Source of the DNA: Pelagicoccus sp. SDUM812003
Lineage (GTDB): Bacteria > Verrucomicrobiota > Verrucomicrobiia > Opitutales > Opitutaceae
Direction of reading: 5' to 3'
NCBI RefSeq assembly: GCF_031127815.1
Contig: NZ_JARXHY010000022.1
Span: forward strand, 1-61,908
DNA: 61,908 nucleotides
This document shows, in pieces, positions 54,505 through 61,908 of the stretch (positions are counted from its first letter, which is position 1; each line of letters opens with the position of its first letter). A program made the translations under genes and the position numbers. The notes under the pieces are model-generated. The model did not search any database, was not told the origin of the DNA, and worked only from the letters and a program-made list of their open reading frames with translations.

Positions 54505-55317
54505 ATGAAAAGCATACCAGACTTCCTGAAGTGGAAGGCGGACGGCCGCGCGATCACCATGGTGACGTGTTATGATGCGGCGACCGCTAAGATTTTGAAC
54601 GCATCGAGTGTGGACTCGATTCTTGTCGGCGATTCCTGCGCCATGGTGGTGCACGGCTACGACAGCACGGTGCATGCGACGGTGGAAATGATCGCTACCC
54701 ACACCGCCGCCGTGAGACGAGGAGCGCCGGACAAGGTGATCATCGCCGACCTTCCGTTTCTCTCCAATCGCAAGGGCACCGAAATCGCCATGGACGCGGT
54801 GGACCAGCTGATGAAGGCTGGGGCCAACGCGGTGAAACTGGAGCGGCGCAAGGGCAACATCCAGCTCATCGAGCACATCGTGGATAGTGGGGTGCCGGTG
54901 ATGGGGCACCTCGGACTGACGCCGCAGTCGGTGAACGCGTTTGGCGGCTTCAAGATGCAGGCCAAGAGCGACGCCGCGGCCCGAGCCTTGATCGAGGACG
55001 CCAAGATGCTGGAGCTAGCGGGTTGCTTCAGCGTGGTGCTGGAATGCATCCCCGGCGACGTGGCGGCCCAGGTGACCGAGGCTTTGACCATCCCGACCAT
55101 CGGGATCGGCTGCGGACCGGAGGTTTCCGGCCAGGTGCTGGTGGTCAACGACTTGCTTGGCATGGATCGCAGCTTCCAGCCGCGTTTCGCCCGCAAGTAC
55201 GCCAACTTGGCCGAGACCATTGGTCAGGCGGTCGACAGCTACTGCGCCGACGTGCAGTCCAAAGCTTTTCCAGCGGCCGGCGAATATTCGTCGAAGCTGG
55301 TCAAGGCGGCTTCCTAA
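54505..55317 (+). CDS. panB: 3-methyl-2-oxobutanoate hydroxymethyltransferase
   Basis: A 270-residue enzyme that makes ketopantoate from 2-oxoisovalerate and methylene-tetrahydrofolate, the first step of pantothenate synthesis. ITMVTCYDAATAKI leads into VDSILVGDSCAMVVHGY (metal Asp) and VIIADLPFLS (second metal Asp). KLERRKGNIQ follows (metal Glu), then PVMGHLGLTPQSVNAFGGFKMQ and VLECIPGDVA with the catalytic Glu. It ends with TIGIGCGPEVSGQVLVVNDLLGM. The length is normal when the ATG at 54505 is used. First gene of panB-panC-coaX-panD, 15 bp before panC. Confidence 0.97.
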   Translation: MKSIPDFLKWKADGRAITMVTCYDAATAKILNASSVDSILVGDSCAMVVHGYDSTVHATVEMIATHTAAVRRGAPDKVIIADLPFLSNRKGTEIAMDAVDQLMKAGANAVKLERRKGNIQLIEHIVDSGVPVMGHLGLTPQSVNAFGGFKMQAKSDAAARALIEDAKMLELAGCFSVVLECIPGDVAAQVTEALTIPTIGIGCGPEVSGQVLVVNDLLGMDRSFQPRFARKYANLAETIGQAVDSYCADVQSKAFPAAGEYSSKLVKAAS

Positions 55318-55332
55318 GCGGAGGGCGTTGCC

Positions 55333-56127
55333 ATGTTGCAAGTTATCAAGACGGCTTCCGCGTTTCGCGATTGGCGAAATGGCGCAGCGGGCGGCAAGAC
55401 GCTCGGTTTCATTCCCACCATGGGAGGATTGCACGCGGCCCATCTCTCGCTGGCGCAGCGTTCGCTAGCGGAGAACGACCTGACCGCGGTCAGCATTTAT
55501 CTCAACCGCACCCAGTTCAACAACCCGGAGGATTTCGAGAAGTACCCGGCGGATTTTCAGGAGGACCTGGCGGCTCTGGAGGAGCTCGGCGTGCAGGCGG
55601 TTTTCGCTCCGACCTACGAGGAGATGTATCCCGACGACTACCGCTACCGCATCACCGAGAGCGAGATTTCGACCGTGCTGGAGGGCGAGCATCGCCCGGG
55701 GCATTTCGACGGGGTGATGACCGTGGTGATGAAACTGCTTTGCATCGCGGACGCCACGCGGGCGTATTTTGGCGAAAAGGATTGGCAGCAGCTGCAGCTG
55801 GTGCGCGGCATGGTGGAAGCGTTTTTTCTGCCGGTGGAAATCGTGCCGTGTCCCACCGGACGCACCGAAAGCGGGCTGGCCATGAGCTCGCGCAACCGTC
55901 GCCTGAGCCCGCAGGGGCTGGAGCTCGCGGCTCGTTTCAACCAGGCCATGCGCGCCGCCGAGACGCCGCAGGATGCGACCCGCGAGCTGGAGACGCTGGG
56001 CTTCGAGGTCGAGTACGTGGCCGATCTGGAGGGCCGTCGCCTCGGGGCGGTGGTGCTCGAGGGCGTGCGGTTGATTGACAACATGGACCTCGCCGAGACG
56101 GCCGCAGCGGTGGCATCGAAGGCGTAA
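55333..56127 (+). CDS. panC: Pantothenate synthetase
   Basis: A 264-residue ATP-dependent ligase joining pantoate and beta-alanine. FIPTMGGLHAAHLSL is the HIGH-type motif; the usual PTMGALHxGH has Ala in place of one Gly, but both histidines remain. SIYLNRTQFNNPEDFEKYPADFQED follows, then EGEHRPGHFDGVMTVVMKLL and the KMSKS-like TESGLAMSSRNRRLSPQG. It ends with VEYVADLEGRRLGAVVLEGVRLIDN. SIYLNRTQF deviates slightly from SIFVNPxQF. It lies 15 bp after panB and 25 bp before coaX. Confidence 0.95.
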   Translation: MLQVIKTASAFRDWRNGAAGGKTLGFIPTMGGLHAAHLSLAQRSLAENDLTAVSIYLNRTQFNNPEDFEKYPADFQEDLAALEELGVQAVFAPTYEEMYPDDYRYRITESEISTVLEGEHRPGHFDGVMTVVMKLLCIADATRAYFGEKDWQQLQLVRGMVEAFFLPVEIVPCPTGRTESGLAMSSRNRRLSPQGLELAARFNQAMRAAETPQDATRELETLGFEVEYVADLEGRRLGAVVLEGVRLIDNMDLAETAAAVASKA

Positions 56128-56152
56128 GCTATTATCCAAGAAGGGGTTTAAG

Positions 56153-56950
56153 ATGAATCTTTGTATAGATGTAGGAAATTCCCAGATGCATGGGGCGGTC
56201 TACGATGGAGACCGGTTTGTGATTCAATTCCGCAAGGAGAGCACTCGCGCTTCTCGAGACGAGATCGGCTTGTTTCTGGTTTCCGTTTTGAAGGAACATG
56301 GCGTGGATCCGCACGCCATCGAACGCATCGGAATTAGCTGCGTGGTGCCGGACGAGATGCACTCTCTGCGCAACGCGTGTCGCATCTACTTCAACCTCGA
56401 GCCGCTTTTCCTCGAAGCCGGGGTGAAGACCAAGCTCAAGATCAAGACCCGCAATCCGCTGGAAGTCGGCGCCGACCGCATCGCCAACGCAATCGCGGTG
56501 ACGGAGCTGTTTCCCGGTAAGGATTCGGTGGTGGTGGACTTCGGAACGGCGATCACGCTCGACGCGGTGACGGCCAATCGCGAGTACCTCGGCGGAGCCA
56601 TCTGCGCCGGTCTTGGTTTGGCCATGAACGCTCTCGGGTCCAAGACCGCTAAGCTGCCGTTCGTGGAAATCACCAAGGCGAAATCCGCCCTTGGCCGCTC
56701 CACCACGGAAGCGATCCAAGGCGGCCTCTACTTCGGCTACCTCGGCATGATCAAAGAGCTCATCGCTCGCATCCGGCAGGAAGCCTTCTCGGATCGGCAA
56801 TGTCAGATCATCGCTACGGGCGGCTTTTCGCGGCTGTTTAGCGAAACGGGGATTTTCGATGTCATGGTGCCGGATCTGGTGCTGAGAGGAGTGAATGCGG
56901 TGCTGGATCTGAATCCAGTGAAAGAGCCCGCCGAAGCGGCGGAAGTTTAA
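56153..56950 (+). CDS. coaX: Type III pantothenate kinase
   Basis: A 265-residue cytoplasmic kinase that phosphorylates pantothenate, the first step to CoA. It begins MNLCIDVGNSQMHGAVYDGD, the phosphate-binding loop of the ASKHA fold. GISCVVPDE follows, then NPLEVGADRIANAIAV (substrate site Asp/Arg), VVDFGTAITLDAV and GLYFGYLGMI. The ATG at 56153 is preceded by AAGAAGGGG at 7-8 nt. It is between panC and panD, so the gene cluster joins pantothenate synthesis to its use. Type III kinases are not feedback-inhibited by CoA in characterised members. Confidence 0.95.
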   Translation: MNLCIDVGNSQMHGAVYDGDRFVIQFRKESTRASRDEIGLFLVSVLKEHGVDPHAIERIGISCVVPDEMHSLRNACRIYFNLEPLFLEAGVKTKLKIKTRNPLEVGADRIANAIAVTELFPGKDSVVVDFGTAITLDAVTANREYLGGAICAGLGLAMNALGSKTAKLPFVEITKAKSALGRSTTEAIQGGLYFGYLGMIKELIARIRQEAFSDRQCQIIATGGFSRLFSETGIFDVMVPDLVLRGVNAVLDLNPVKEPAEAAEV

Positions 56951-56972
56951 GAGCGAAATAGGAATTTTTACA

Positions 56973-57344
56973 ATGAAGCGACACATGCTAAAGTCGAAGC
57001 TGCACCGCGCTACGGTGACGGATGCGGACCTGAATTACGAAGGATCGATCAGCATCGATCCCGTCCTCTGCAAGGCGGCTGACTTGGTGGAATTCGAGAA
57101 GGTGGACGTCTATGACGTGGACAATGGAAATCGTCTCACCACCTACGTCATCTGGGGCAAGCCCGGGGAAATCTGCCTCAATGGCGCCGCCGCCCGTCTG
57201 GTGCATCGCGGCGACAAGGTCATCATCGCCAGCTTTGAGGAAGTGGAGGATGACGAGATCGACAACTACCGTCCCAAGCTCGTCCTCATGAACGAGGACA
57301 ACTCCATCAAGAAGATCAGCGAGCCGCCGGTGCGCCGGCCGTAA
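56973..57344 (+). CDS. panD: Aspartate 1-decarboxylase (pyruvoyl)
   Basis: A 123-residue proenzyme that makes beta-alanine from aspartate. It reads RHMLKSKLHRATVTDADLNYEGSIS; Gly 24-Ser 25 in YEGS is the self-cleavage site that generates the pyruvoyl group. VDVYDVDNGNRLTTYVI and NGAAARLVHRGDKVIIASF follow as in all members. The start at MKRHMLKS gives the canonical cleavage numbering. It closes the pan operon 22 bp after coaX, and its TAA abuts a perfect palindrome (57344-57375) that may end the transcript. Confidence 0.97.
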   Translation: MKRHMLKSKLHRATVTDADLNYEGSISIDPVLCKAADLVEFEKVDVYDVDNGNRLTTYVIWGKPGEICLNGAAARLVHRGDKVIIASFEEVEDDEIDNYRPKLVLMNEDNSIKKISEPPVRRP

Positions 57345-57375
57345 AGTTTTTGCTACAACGTTGTAGCAAAAACTT
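57344..57375 (+). repeat. Perfect 32-nt palindrome (dispersed hairpin family, copy B)
   Basis: Two 16-nt arms, AAGTTTTTGCTACAAC and its complement, with no spacer. It begins in the panD stop codon. It could serve as a terminator of the pan operon. The core ACAACGTTGT and the TTTTTG/CAAAAA arms recur in copies at 54286-54321 and 5430-5469. Confidence 0.75.
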
Positions 57376-57554
57376 GGTTTCTTGGCGTAGGAGAGGGCTG
57401 GTCCGGTGCTGGTCCGGTGCTGGTCGGACTGATGGGAAAGAGCGTGCCGGGGACGTCACGCACCACCTTTTGGGGGAGCGGGTGGAACGCGACGTCCTCG
57501 GCGCGTTCGGGCGGTTCGATCGGGGCCTGCGTAGCGTTTTGGGGAGGCGCTGTG

Positions 57555-57965
57555 TCAGGTTTTCGGAGCGCCTCGGCAGTGTCTTAGCTCGATGTCCACA
57601 GCGCAGATGTGGCTATGCAGCCAGTCCTGAATGAAGCTGTTGAGGCGTTCCAGCCACTCGCGACTGAAGCCGTTTTCCCGATAGCTCGCGGTGGAGTCCT
57701 CGTAGAATTCCATGAAGGTCTGGTGGGCGAGGCGGTTCTTTTTCGCCGCGGGGCACCGTCGTTTAGCCATACAGGCTTCTTCGTAGCGGAAATGGCTTTC
57801 CGCGTAGGTTTTGAGAAAGTGAAGCAACTGTTCGACTTCCTCGCTGCTAGCTGCTTCCTGGCCGATCAGTTCCTCCAGCTTGTTGGCGAAGCGGAAGAGC
57901 TGCTGGTGTTGCTCGTCCACTTTTCTGATTTGGGTTTCGTATGCTTCGCTCCATTCGAGGGCCAT
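57555..57965 (-). CDS. Bacteriohemerythrin-like protein with a substituted iron ligand
   Basis: A 136-residue four-helix di-iron protein. It opens with MALEWSEAYETQIRKVDEQH (ligand H20). The second helix carries H58 and E62 (SHFRYEEACMA). The last helix has H119 and D124 (HSHICAVDIEL). The third helix normally has HxxxH, but here it reads KNRLAHQTF, so N77 takes the place of the first His and only H81 remains. The minus-strand AAC codon was checked. Hemerythrins bind O2 reversibly or sense oxygen or iron; loss of one ligand may change affinity or give a single-iron site. The gene is monocistronic. Confidence 0.85.
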   Translation of the reverse strand: MALEWSEAYETQIRKVDEQHQQLFRFANKLEELIGQEAASSEEVEQLLHFLKTYAESHFRYEEACMAKRRCPAAKKNRLAHQTFMEFYEDSTASYRENGFSREWLERLNSFIQDWLHSHICAVDIELRHCRGAPKT

Positions 57966-58097
57966 GAGTTCGGGAGTTGATTGAGTTGGTATCTTCCTGA
58001 TTTGTGGGAACTTAAGCGAATCGGTTTTGCGTGGATTGGCAAACCGCTTGGGCGATAAGGTCGAATGCGATCCGCTAATGTCAAGTCGGCAACGAAT

Positions 58098-58130
58098 AAG
58101 CCCGACTGTCGCGATAGACCAGTCGGGCTT
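58098..58130 (-). terminator. Probable terminator downstream of rng
   Basis: The perfect 11-bp arms AAGCCCGACTG and CAGTCGGGCTT with an 11-nt loop, 31 bp beyond the rng stop on the minus strand. No long T run follows. Confidence 0.6.
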
Positions 58131-58160
58131 GTGGTTTGTAAGTCTTTTTACGAGCTCGGC

Positions 58161-59912
58161 TTAGCCGTAGGCTGCTCCGGTATCGACGTCGATGACGCGG
58201 TAGTTTTCCACGTGGAAGTTCGGGTCGGCTCGGAAGGTGAGCTGGGCGTTGTAGTCCTTTTCCAAGCTGATCAGCAGGTCGGCATCCTCCTCGCGCAGGC
58301 GATTGATGATGGAGGGGTTGACCAGAATGCGTAGCTTGATGGCCTTGGCCAGGTCGGGGGTGCGGTTGCGAGCTCGGCGCACGATGCCGGAGAGCTTGCG
58401 TTGCAGCTCCACTGAAACGGTGGTGGGCGACTTGACGATGCCCTTGCCGCGGCAGTACGGGCAGTCGGTGTAGAGACCGCTCGAAACCGATTCCTGCATG
58501 CGCTGGCGGGTCATTTGCATGATGCCGAGCGGGGAGATGGGCAGGATGTGGGTCTTGGCCTTGTCGGTCGCCATGGCGTCGCGCATGCGGCTGAGAATGG
58601 CGTTGCGATGGCGGCGCTGCTTCATGTCGATGAAATCGATGATGATCAGACCGCCGATGTTGCGCAGGCGGATCTGTCGGGCGACTTCCTCCGCCGCTTC
58701 GCAGTTCACCTGGAAGATGGTATCGTTTTCGTTGCCCTTCTTGTTCTTGTGCGAACCGGTGTTCACATCGATGGCGATGAGGGCTTCGGTTTCCTCGATC
58801 ACGATGGCTCCGCCGGAGGGCAGAGGCACCTGGCGCTGGAAGGTTTGCTCGATCTGCTTCTCGATGTTGTAGCGCTCGAAGATGGGGATCGAGTCCTGGT
58901 AGAGCTGGATCTTGGCGGTGCTGCGCTTGGAGATCTGGGAAACCATTTCCGTGGTGGCGGCATGGTCGTTCGGATTGTCGATCAGCACTCGGTCGATGTC
59001 TTCGGTCAGGAAGTCGCGCACGGTGCGCTCCGCTAGGTCCGGCTCCTTGTAGAGGCAGCAGGGGGCCTTGGCGGTATCCATTTTCTTCTGAATCTTCTCC
59101 CAAGTCTGCAGCAGGATGTGCAGGTCGCGCACGAAGTAGCGGGCCTTTTTGCCTTCGCCAGCGGTGCGCACGATGATGCCCATGCCTTCCGGGATGGTGA
59201 GGTCGCGGATGATCTTCTTGAGGCGTTGGCGCTCCTTGACGTCCTCGATCTTGCGGGAGATGCCGCACTGGTCGCTGTAGGGCATCAGCACGATGAAGCG
59301 ACCTGGCAGGGAGAGGTTGGTGGTGGAGCGGGGACCCTTGGTACCGATGGGACCTTTGGTGATCTGGATGGTGATCTCGGTGCCGATCGGGTAGTGATTG
59401 GGGATGTCCTTGAGCGGGATCTTGGCCTGCTTCTTCTTCTTTTTGGAAGAGTTGACGCGCACCACTTCGATGGAGGAATCGGCGTCCTGCGGCTGGATGT
59501 CCCAGTAGTGCAGGAAGGCGTTTTTGGGCATGCCGATGTCCACGAAGGCCGCTTTGAGGCCTGGGTCGAGGTTCTTGATGCGGCCCTTGAAGATGCCGCC
59601 CACGATGCGCTGGGCGGAGTGGCGGCGCTCGATGTCGAACTTGTCTAGGATGCCGTCCACCAGCTGGCCGACTCGGGTCTCGAGCGGCTCGGAGTTGATG
59701 ATCAGCTCACGATAGGGGCGTTTCTCTTTTTTGAAGGTCTCGATGATCTTGGTCATCAGAGGTCGTTTCTTGGCCCGTTGCTGGGCTTCGTTGCGCAGCT
59801 TGTCCTGGTCGACCGGCTCTACTTTCGTCTGCTTAGGAGGCTGGCGAAGTTCCTCATCGAGTTTGCTTTGTGAAGGGTTTTGTTGGTCTGTTTTGTTTTC
59901 TTGTTCGCTCAT
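58161..59912 (-). CDS. rng: Ribonuclease G/E family endoribonuclease
   Basis: A 583-residue RNase of the Rne/Rng family. A charged N-terminal tail (about 60 residues) precedes the S1-like RNA-binding domain ([26 protein letters not shown]), which has a Lys-rich insertion ([10 protein letters not shown]). The catalytic DNase I-like domain shows [22 protein letters not shown] and [14 protein letters not shown], with both metal Asp residues. DCPYCRGKG is the zinc-link CxxC. It lacks the degradosome scaffold of RNase E, so RNase G is the better match. It should mature 16S rRNA 5' ends and turn over mRNA. It is 104 bp after rodA, the usual order in mre clusters. Confidence 0.92.
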   Translation of the reverse strand: MSEQENKTDQQNPSQSKLDEELRQPPKQTKVEPVDQDKLRNEAQQRAKKRPLMTKIIETFKKEKRPYRELIINSEPLETRVGQLVDGILDKFDIERRHSAQRIVGGIFKGRIKNLDPGLKAAFVDIGMPKNAFLHYWDIQPQDADSSIEVVRVNSSKKKKKQAKIPLKDIPNHYPIGTEITIQITKGPIGTKGPRSTTNLSLPGRFIVLMPYSDQCGISRKIEDVKERQRLKKIIRDLTIPEGMGIIVRTAGEGKKARYFVRDLHILLQTWEKIQKKMDTAKAPCCLYKEPDLAERTVRDFLTEDIDRVLIDNPNDHAATTEMVSQISKRSTAKIQLYQDSIPIFERYNIEKQIEQTFQRQVPLPSGGAIVIEETEALIAIDVNTGSHKNKKGNENDTIFQVNCEAAEEVARQIRLRNIGGLIIIDFIDMKQRRHRNAILSRMRDAMATDKAKTHILPISPLGIMQMTRQRMQESVSSGLYTDCPYCRGKGIVKSPTTVSVELQRKLSGIVRRARNRTPDLAKAIKLRILVNPSIINRLREEDADLLISLEKDYNAQLTFRADPNFHVENYRVIDVDTGAAYG

Positions 59913-60016
59913 TTGGCGTTTCCTGTGTTGCGACAGGAGGCAGCCATGGAGAGAGCTTGGTGTTTGTTTCCTTGGGGGCGTCTAAAGGGTGTTCGCGTCG
60001 CTGTTTCACCAGCGAT

Positions 60017-61219
60017 CTAAAAGTCCTTTCGATAGCGATAGACGCTTTGGACGAGTCCCATGAGAATGCAGCAGCTCACTACAAAGGTGCCTCCGTGACT
60101 TAAGAACGGGAGCGGCAGTCCTGTGATCGGCATGAGCCCTATCGTCATTGCGATGTTCACAAAAATGTGGACGGAAAACAGCGCCACCACGCCGAGCGTG
60201 AGCAGCGTGCCAAAGCGGTCTTTGGCCATGCCCGCGATGCGCAGGCTGTTTCCTAACAATAAACCGAAGAGGGAGATCACGACAGCGCTTCCCATAAAGC
60301 CGGCTTCTTCCGCGAGAACGGAGAATATGAAGTCGTTGTGGGCTACCGACCGGGGCAGGTAGCCGAGTTGAGCCTGGGAGCCCTGTGTCCAGCCTTTGCC
60401 GAACGGGCCGCCCGAGGCGACTGAAATGACGGATTGTTCCCGGTTCCAGCCGGACCCGCGCGGGTCGGCTTTGCCGGGATCGAGGAAGGTTAAAATACGA
60501 TTTCGTTGATAGTCTTTGAGAGGGAACCAGGTGGTGCCCTGGTATTCGCCTTGGCCCTCGGCGGGCGTCAGGCCTTTTTCATCTAAAAAGTTAACGTAGT
60601 TGCGGTTATCGATTAAAATGGCCCCCACCATCACGGCGAAAAGGAAGATCGCGGTGGTGAAGAATTTCTTGGAAAGGTTTGAGGCGTATAGCTGGGCGAA
60701 CACGAAGAAGGGGATTACCATGGCTGATCCGAGATCAGGCTGCAGCAAGATCAAGGCGAATGGCACGGAAATCGCAAGCGCCATTTTGGCAAGCACTTGG
60801 AGCGAGTCTTTGATGTCGCCCACCTCGGATCGAGTCAGGATGCTGGCGCTGATCACGATGCCGGCCAGCTTGGCCACTTCCACTGGTTGGAAGGTGTAGA
60901 ATCCAAGGTCGAGCCAGCGTTCCGCTCCGTAACGGGAAACGCCCAACGGGCTCCATTTCACCGCGGCCAGCATGACCACCGCGAGCAGCCACAGCCAGTG
61001 GCTGTACTTCATGAAAATGGCGTAGTTCGTCAGCGAAACCGCGGCGTAGATGCCTGCCCCGATGAAGATCCATACGATCTGGCTCTTCCACTGACCTCCG
61101 TCCACGTAAGCTTGGGCGCTGTAGATGAACATCACCCCGATGCAGGCCAGCAGGAACATGCAAAGCGGGTTGATGAAATCGACGCGTGGATAATTGTGTT
61201 TTTTAGACGAGGGCAGCAA
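60017..61219 (-). CDS. rodA: Rod-shape-determining SEDS glycosyltransferase RodA
   Basis: A 400-residue polytopic inner-membrane peptidoglycan polymerase that works with a class B PBP in cell elongation. It opens with DFINPLCMFLLACIGVMFIYSAQA. WIFIGAGIY and ERWLDLGFYTFQPVEVAKLAGIV carry the central signature, and ALILLQPDLGSAMVI has the Asp needed for catalysis in SEDS proteins. A periplasmic loop follows (FLDPGKADPRGSGWNREQSVISVASGGPFGKGW). It ends with HNDFIFSVLAEEAGFMGS and MPITGLPLPFLSHGGT, the family C-terminal signature. It is followed by rng, as in many mreBCD-rodA-rng arrangements, but mreB/C/D and the PBP are not in the window. Confidence 0.95.
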   Translation of the reverse strand: MLPSSKKHNYPRVDFINPLCMFLLACIGVMFIYSAQAYVDGGQWKSQIVWIFIGAGIYAAVSLTNYAIFMKYSHWLWLLAVVMLAAVKWSPLGVSRYGAERWLDLGFYTFQPVEVAKLAGIVISASILTRSEVGDIKDSLQVLAKMALAISVPFALILLQPDLGSAMVIPFFVFAQLYASNLSKKFFTTAIFLFAVMVGAILIDNRNYVNFLDEKGLTPAEGQGEYQGTTWFPLKDYQRNRILTFLDPGKADPRGSGWNREQSVISVASGGPFGKGWTQGSQAQLGYLPRSVAHNDFIFSVLAEEAGFMGSAVVISLFGLLLGNSLRIAGMAKDRFGTLLTLGVVALFSVHIFVNIAMTIGLMPITGLPLPFLSHGGTFVVSCCILMGLVQSVYRYRKDF

Positions 61220-61386
61220 GGTGGGACGGTCGAGCGAGAGTTATCGGGAGCGCAGTGTCGGTTTTGTGGCGCGGGCCCGGGGAAGAAAAGGTAATTCAGG
61301 CGGGCTCGGCGTTTTTGGAGGCAGGTCGTTGCAGACTTGTCAGCCTAGCTGAGGTCTGGCTAGATTGGTGAGCTCGAATCGACGAA

Positions 61387-61782
61387 ATGGGTGATAGCGC
61401 AGAAGCTTTGGAAAAAGTGCGGGTGGACCGCTGGTTGTGGGCGGTGCGTCTCTTCAAGACGCGTGGACAGGCGGCGGAGGCGTGCCGCGGCGGGAAGGTG
61501 CACGCCAATGGCGAAAAGCTGAAGCCGTCTCGTTTCGTGCGAGTGGGCGAGCGGCTGGAGGTTTCAAAGGAGGGGATCCTGCGAGAGGTCAAGGTCGTCG
61601 GCCTGCTGGAGAAACGCGTGGGAGCCAAGCTGGTCGAAAACTACATGCAGGACCTCACCCCGCCGGAACGCTTCGAGCTCCTGCGCATGACCGCGGCTCA
61701 GCACGTGCTGCGACGCGACGCCGGGCTGGGTCGCCCCACCAAGCGCGATCGACGAGAGATCGAAAAGTTGTTTGGAGAGTAG
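61387..61782 (+). CDS. Hsp15-like S4-domain RNA-binding protein
   Basis: A 131-residue protein resembling HslR. The S4 domain reads VRVDRWLWAVRLFKTRGQAAEACRGGKVHANGEKLKPS in consecutive parts. LEVSKEGILREVKVVGLLEKRVGAKLVENYMQDLTPPE follows, and the C terminus is basic (GLGRPTKRDRREIEKLFG), a pattern typical of Hsp15. Hsp15 binds stalled 50S subunits carrying nascent chains after heat stress. The length fits the family (about 130). It is divergent from rodA across about 165 bp and stands alone before the right edge. Confidence 0.9.
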   Translation: MGDSAEALEKVRVDRWLWAVRLFKTRGQAAEACRGGKVHANGEKLKPSRFVRVGERLEVSKEGILREVKVVGLLEKRVGAKLVENYMQDLTPPERFELLRMTAAQHVLRRDAGLGRPTKRDRREIEKLFGE

Positions 61783-61871
61783 AAGGCGAGGGCGTGCGGG
61801 GTCCCAAGGTGGCGCGAGACCTCTGGGCTCGCGTTTTCCAGCGCGAGCGCAGGGATGCGACCTACGAGCGT

Positions 61872-61892
61872 GCCCGGAGGTCCCGCTCCACC
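61872..61892 (+). repeat. Dispersed G/C-rich intergenic repeat, copy 2
   Basis: A 21-mer identical to 11678-11698, placed downstream of the S4 gene. Immediately upstream is GATGCGACCTACGAGCG, similar to GAACGCGACCTCCAAGCG at 11720-11738, so two modules recur in different order. The window ends 16 bases later. Confidence 0.7.
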
Positions 61893-61908
61893 TTTTGGCC
61901 TTGCCCTC

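Noticed and set aside
57350-57634. Plus-strand frame of 94 residues after the pan operon
   Set aside because: It begins inside the palindrome, is Arg/Gly-rich, runs antisense into the hemerythrin gene, and has no recognisable domain.

Overview
The window looks like chromosomal DNA of a marine or aquatic member of Verrucomicrobiota, class Opitutia (Pelagicoccus-like is my best guess, from memory of the families and not from any search). The signs are moderately high G+C, a TonB-dependent receptor with the ELSPFEV plug entry common in that class, a B12-dependent ribonucleotide reductase, many secreted polysaccharide enzymes, and ASPIC/UnbV-VCBS proteins. No phage, plasmid, CRISPR array or intact insertion sequence is visible.

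Left part (1-13.9 kb): the 5' end of a family 2 glycoside hydrolase, glutamate dehydrogenase, then an operon of an MscS channel, a soluble MgtE-like regulator and a full MgtE magnesium transporter. It is followed by a DUF4136 lipoprotein, a second MscS translationally coupled to a DUF432-like protein, a six-gene operon (AhpD-like, membrane protein, DUF1348/NTF2-like, DsrE-like, PPOX-like, ECF sigma factor), and a TMTC-like membrane protein with a TPR tail.

Middle (14-31.4 kb): tRNA-Glu, whose 3' end is partly duplicated 147 bp downstream, opens a decayed patch that contains the frameshifted remains of a Reg_prop propeller sensor. Then come a Cys-less glutaredoxin-like protein, a secreted GH43 arabinanase-like enzyme, a DUF418 protein and a GNAT. 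A cell-surface signalling and uptake locus follows: ECF sigma factor, FecR anti-sigma factor, a truncated STN gene, a large STN-TonB receptor and a 1190-residue VCBS/ASPIC protein.

Right part (31.4-61.9 kb): a tightly overlapped fumC / phospholipase D-VTT / EEP operon, a six-BON periplasmic protein, a sialate O-acetylesterase, a P1B-4-type metal ATPase, GH2 beta-galactosidase, nrdJ, a polysaccharide deacetylase divergent from a LacI-type regulator, a third MscS, a PRC-barrel protein and murA. These are followed by a complete panB-panC-coaX-panD operon, a bacteriohemerythrin with a substituted ligand, and rng with rodA upstream of it. An Hsp15-like S4 protein closes the window. Two families of dispersed intergenic repeats occur: A/T-rich palindromes with a central AACGTT-like core, and a G/C-rich 21-mer.

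The least explained units are the AhpD-like/DUF1348/DsrE/PPOX operon that ends in its own sigma factor, and the sigma/FecR/STN-receptor/VCBS locus. All family assignments come from reading motifs by eye; no database search was run.
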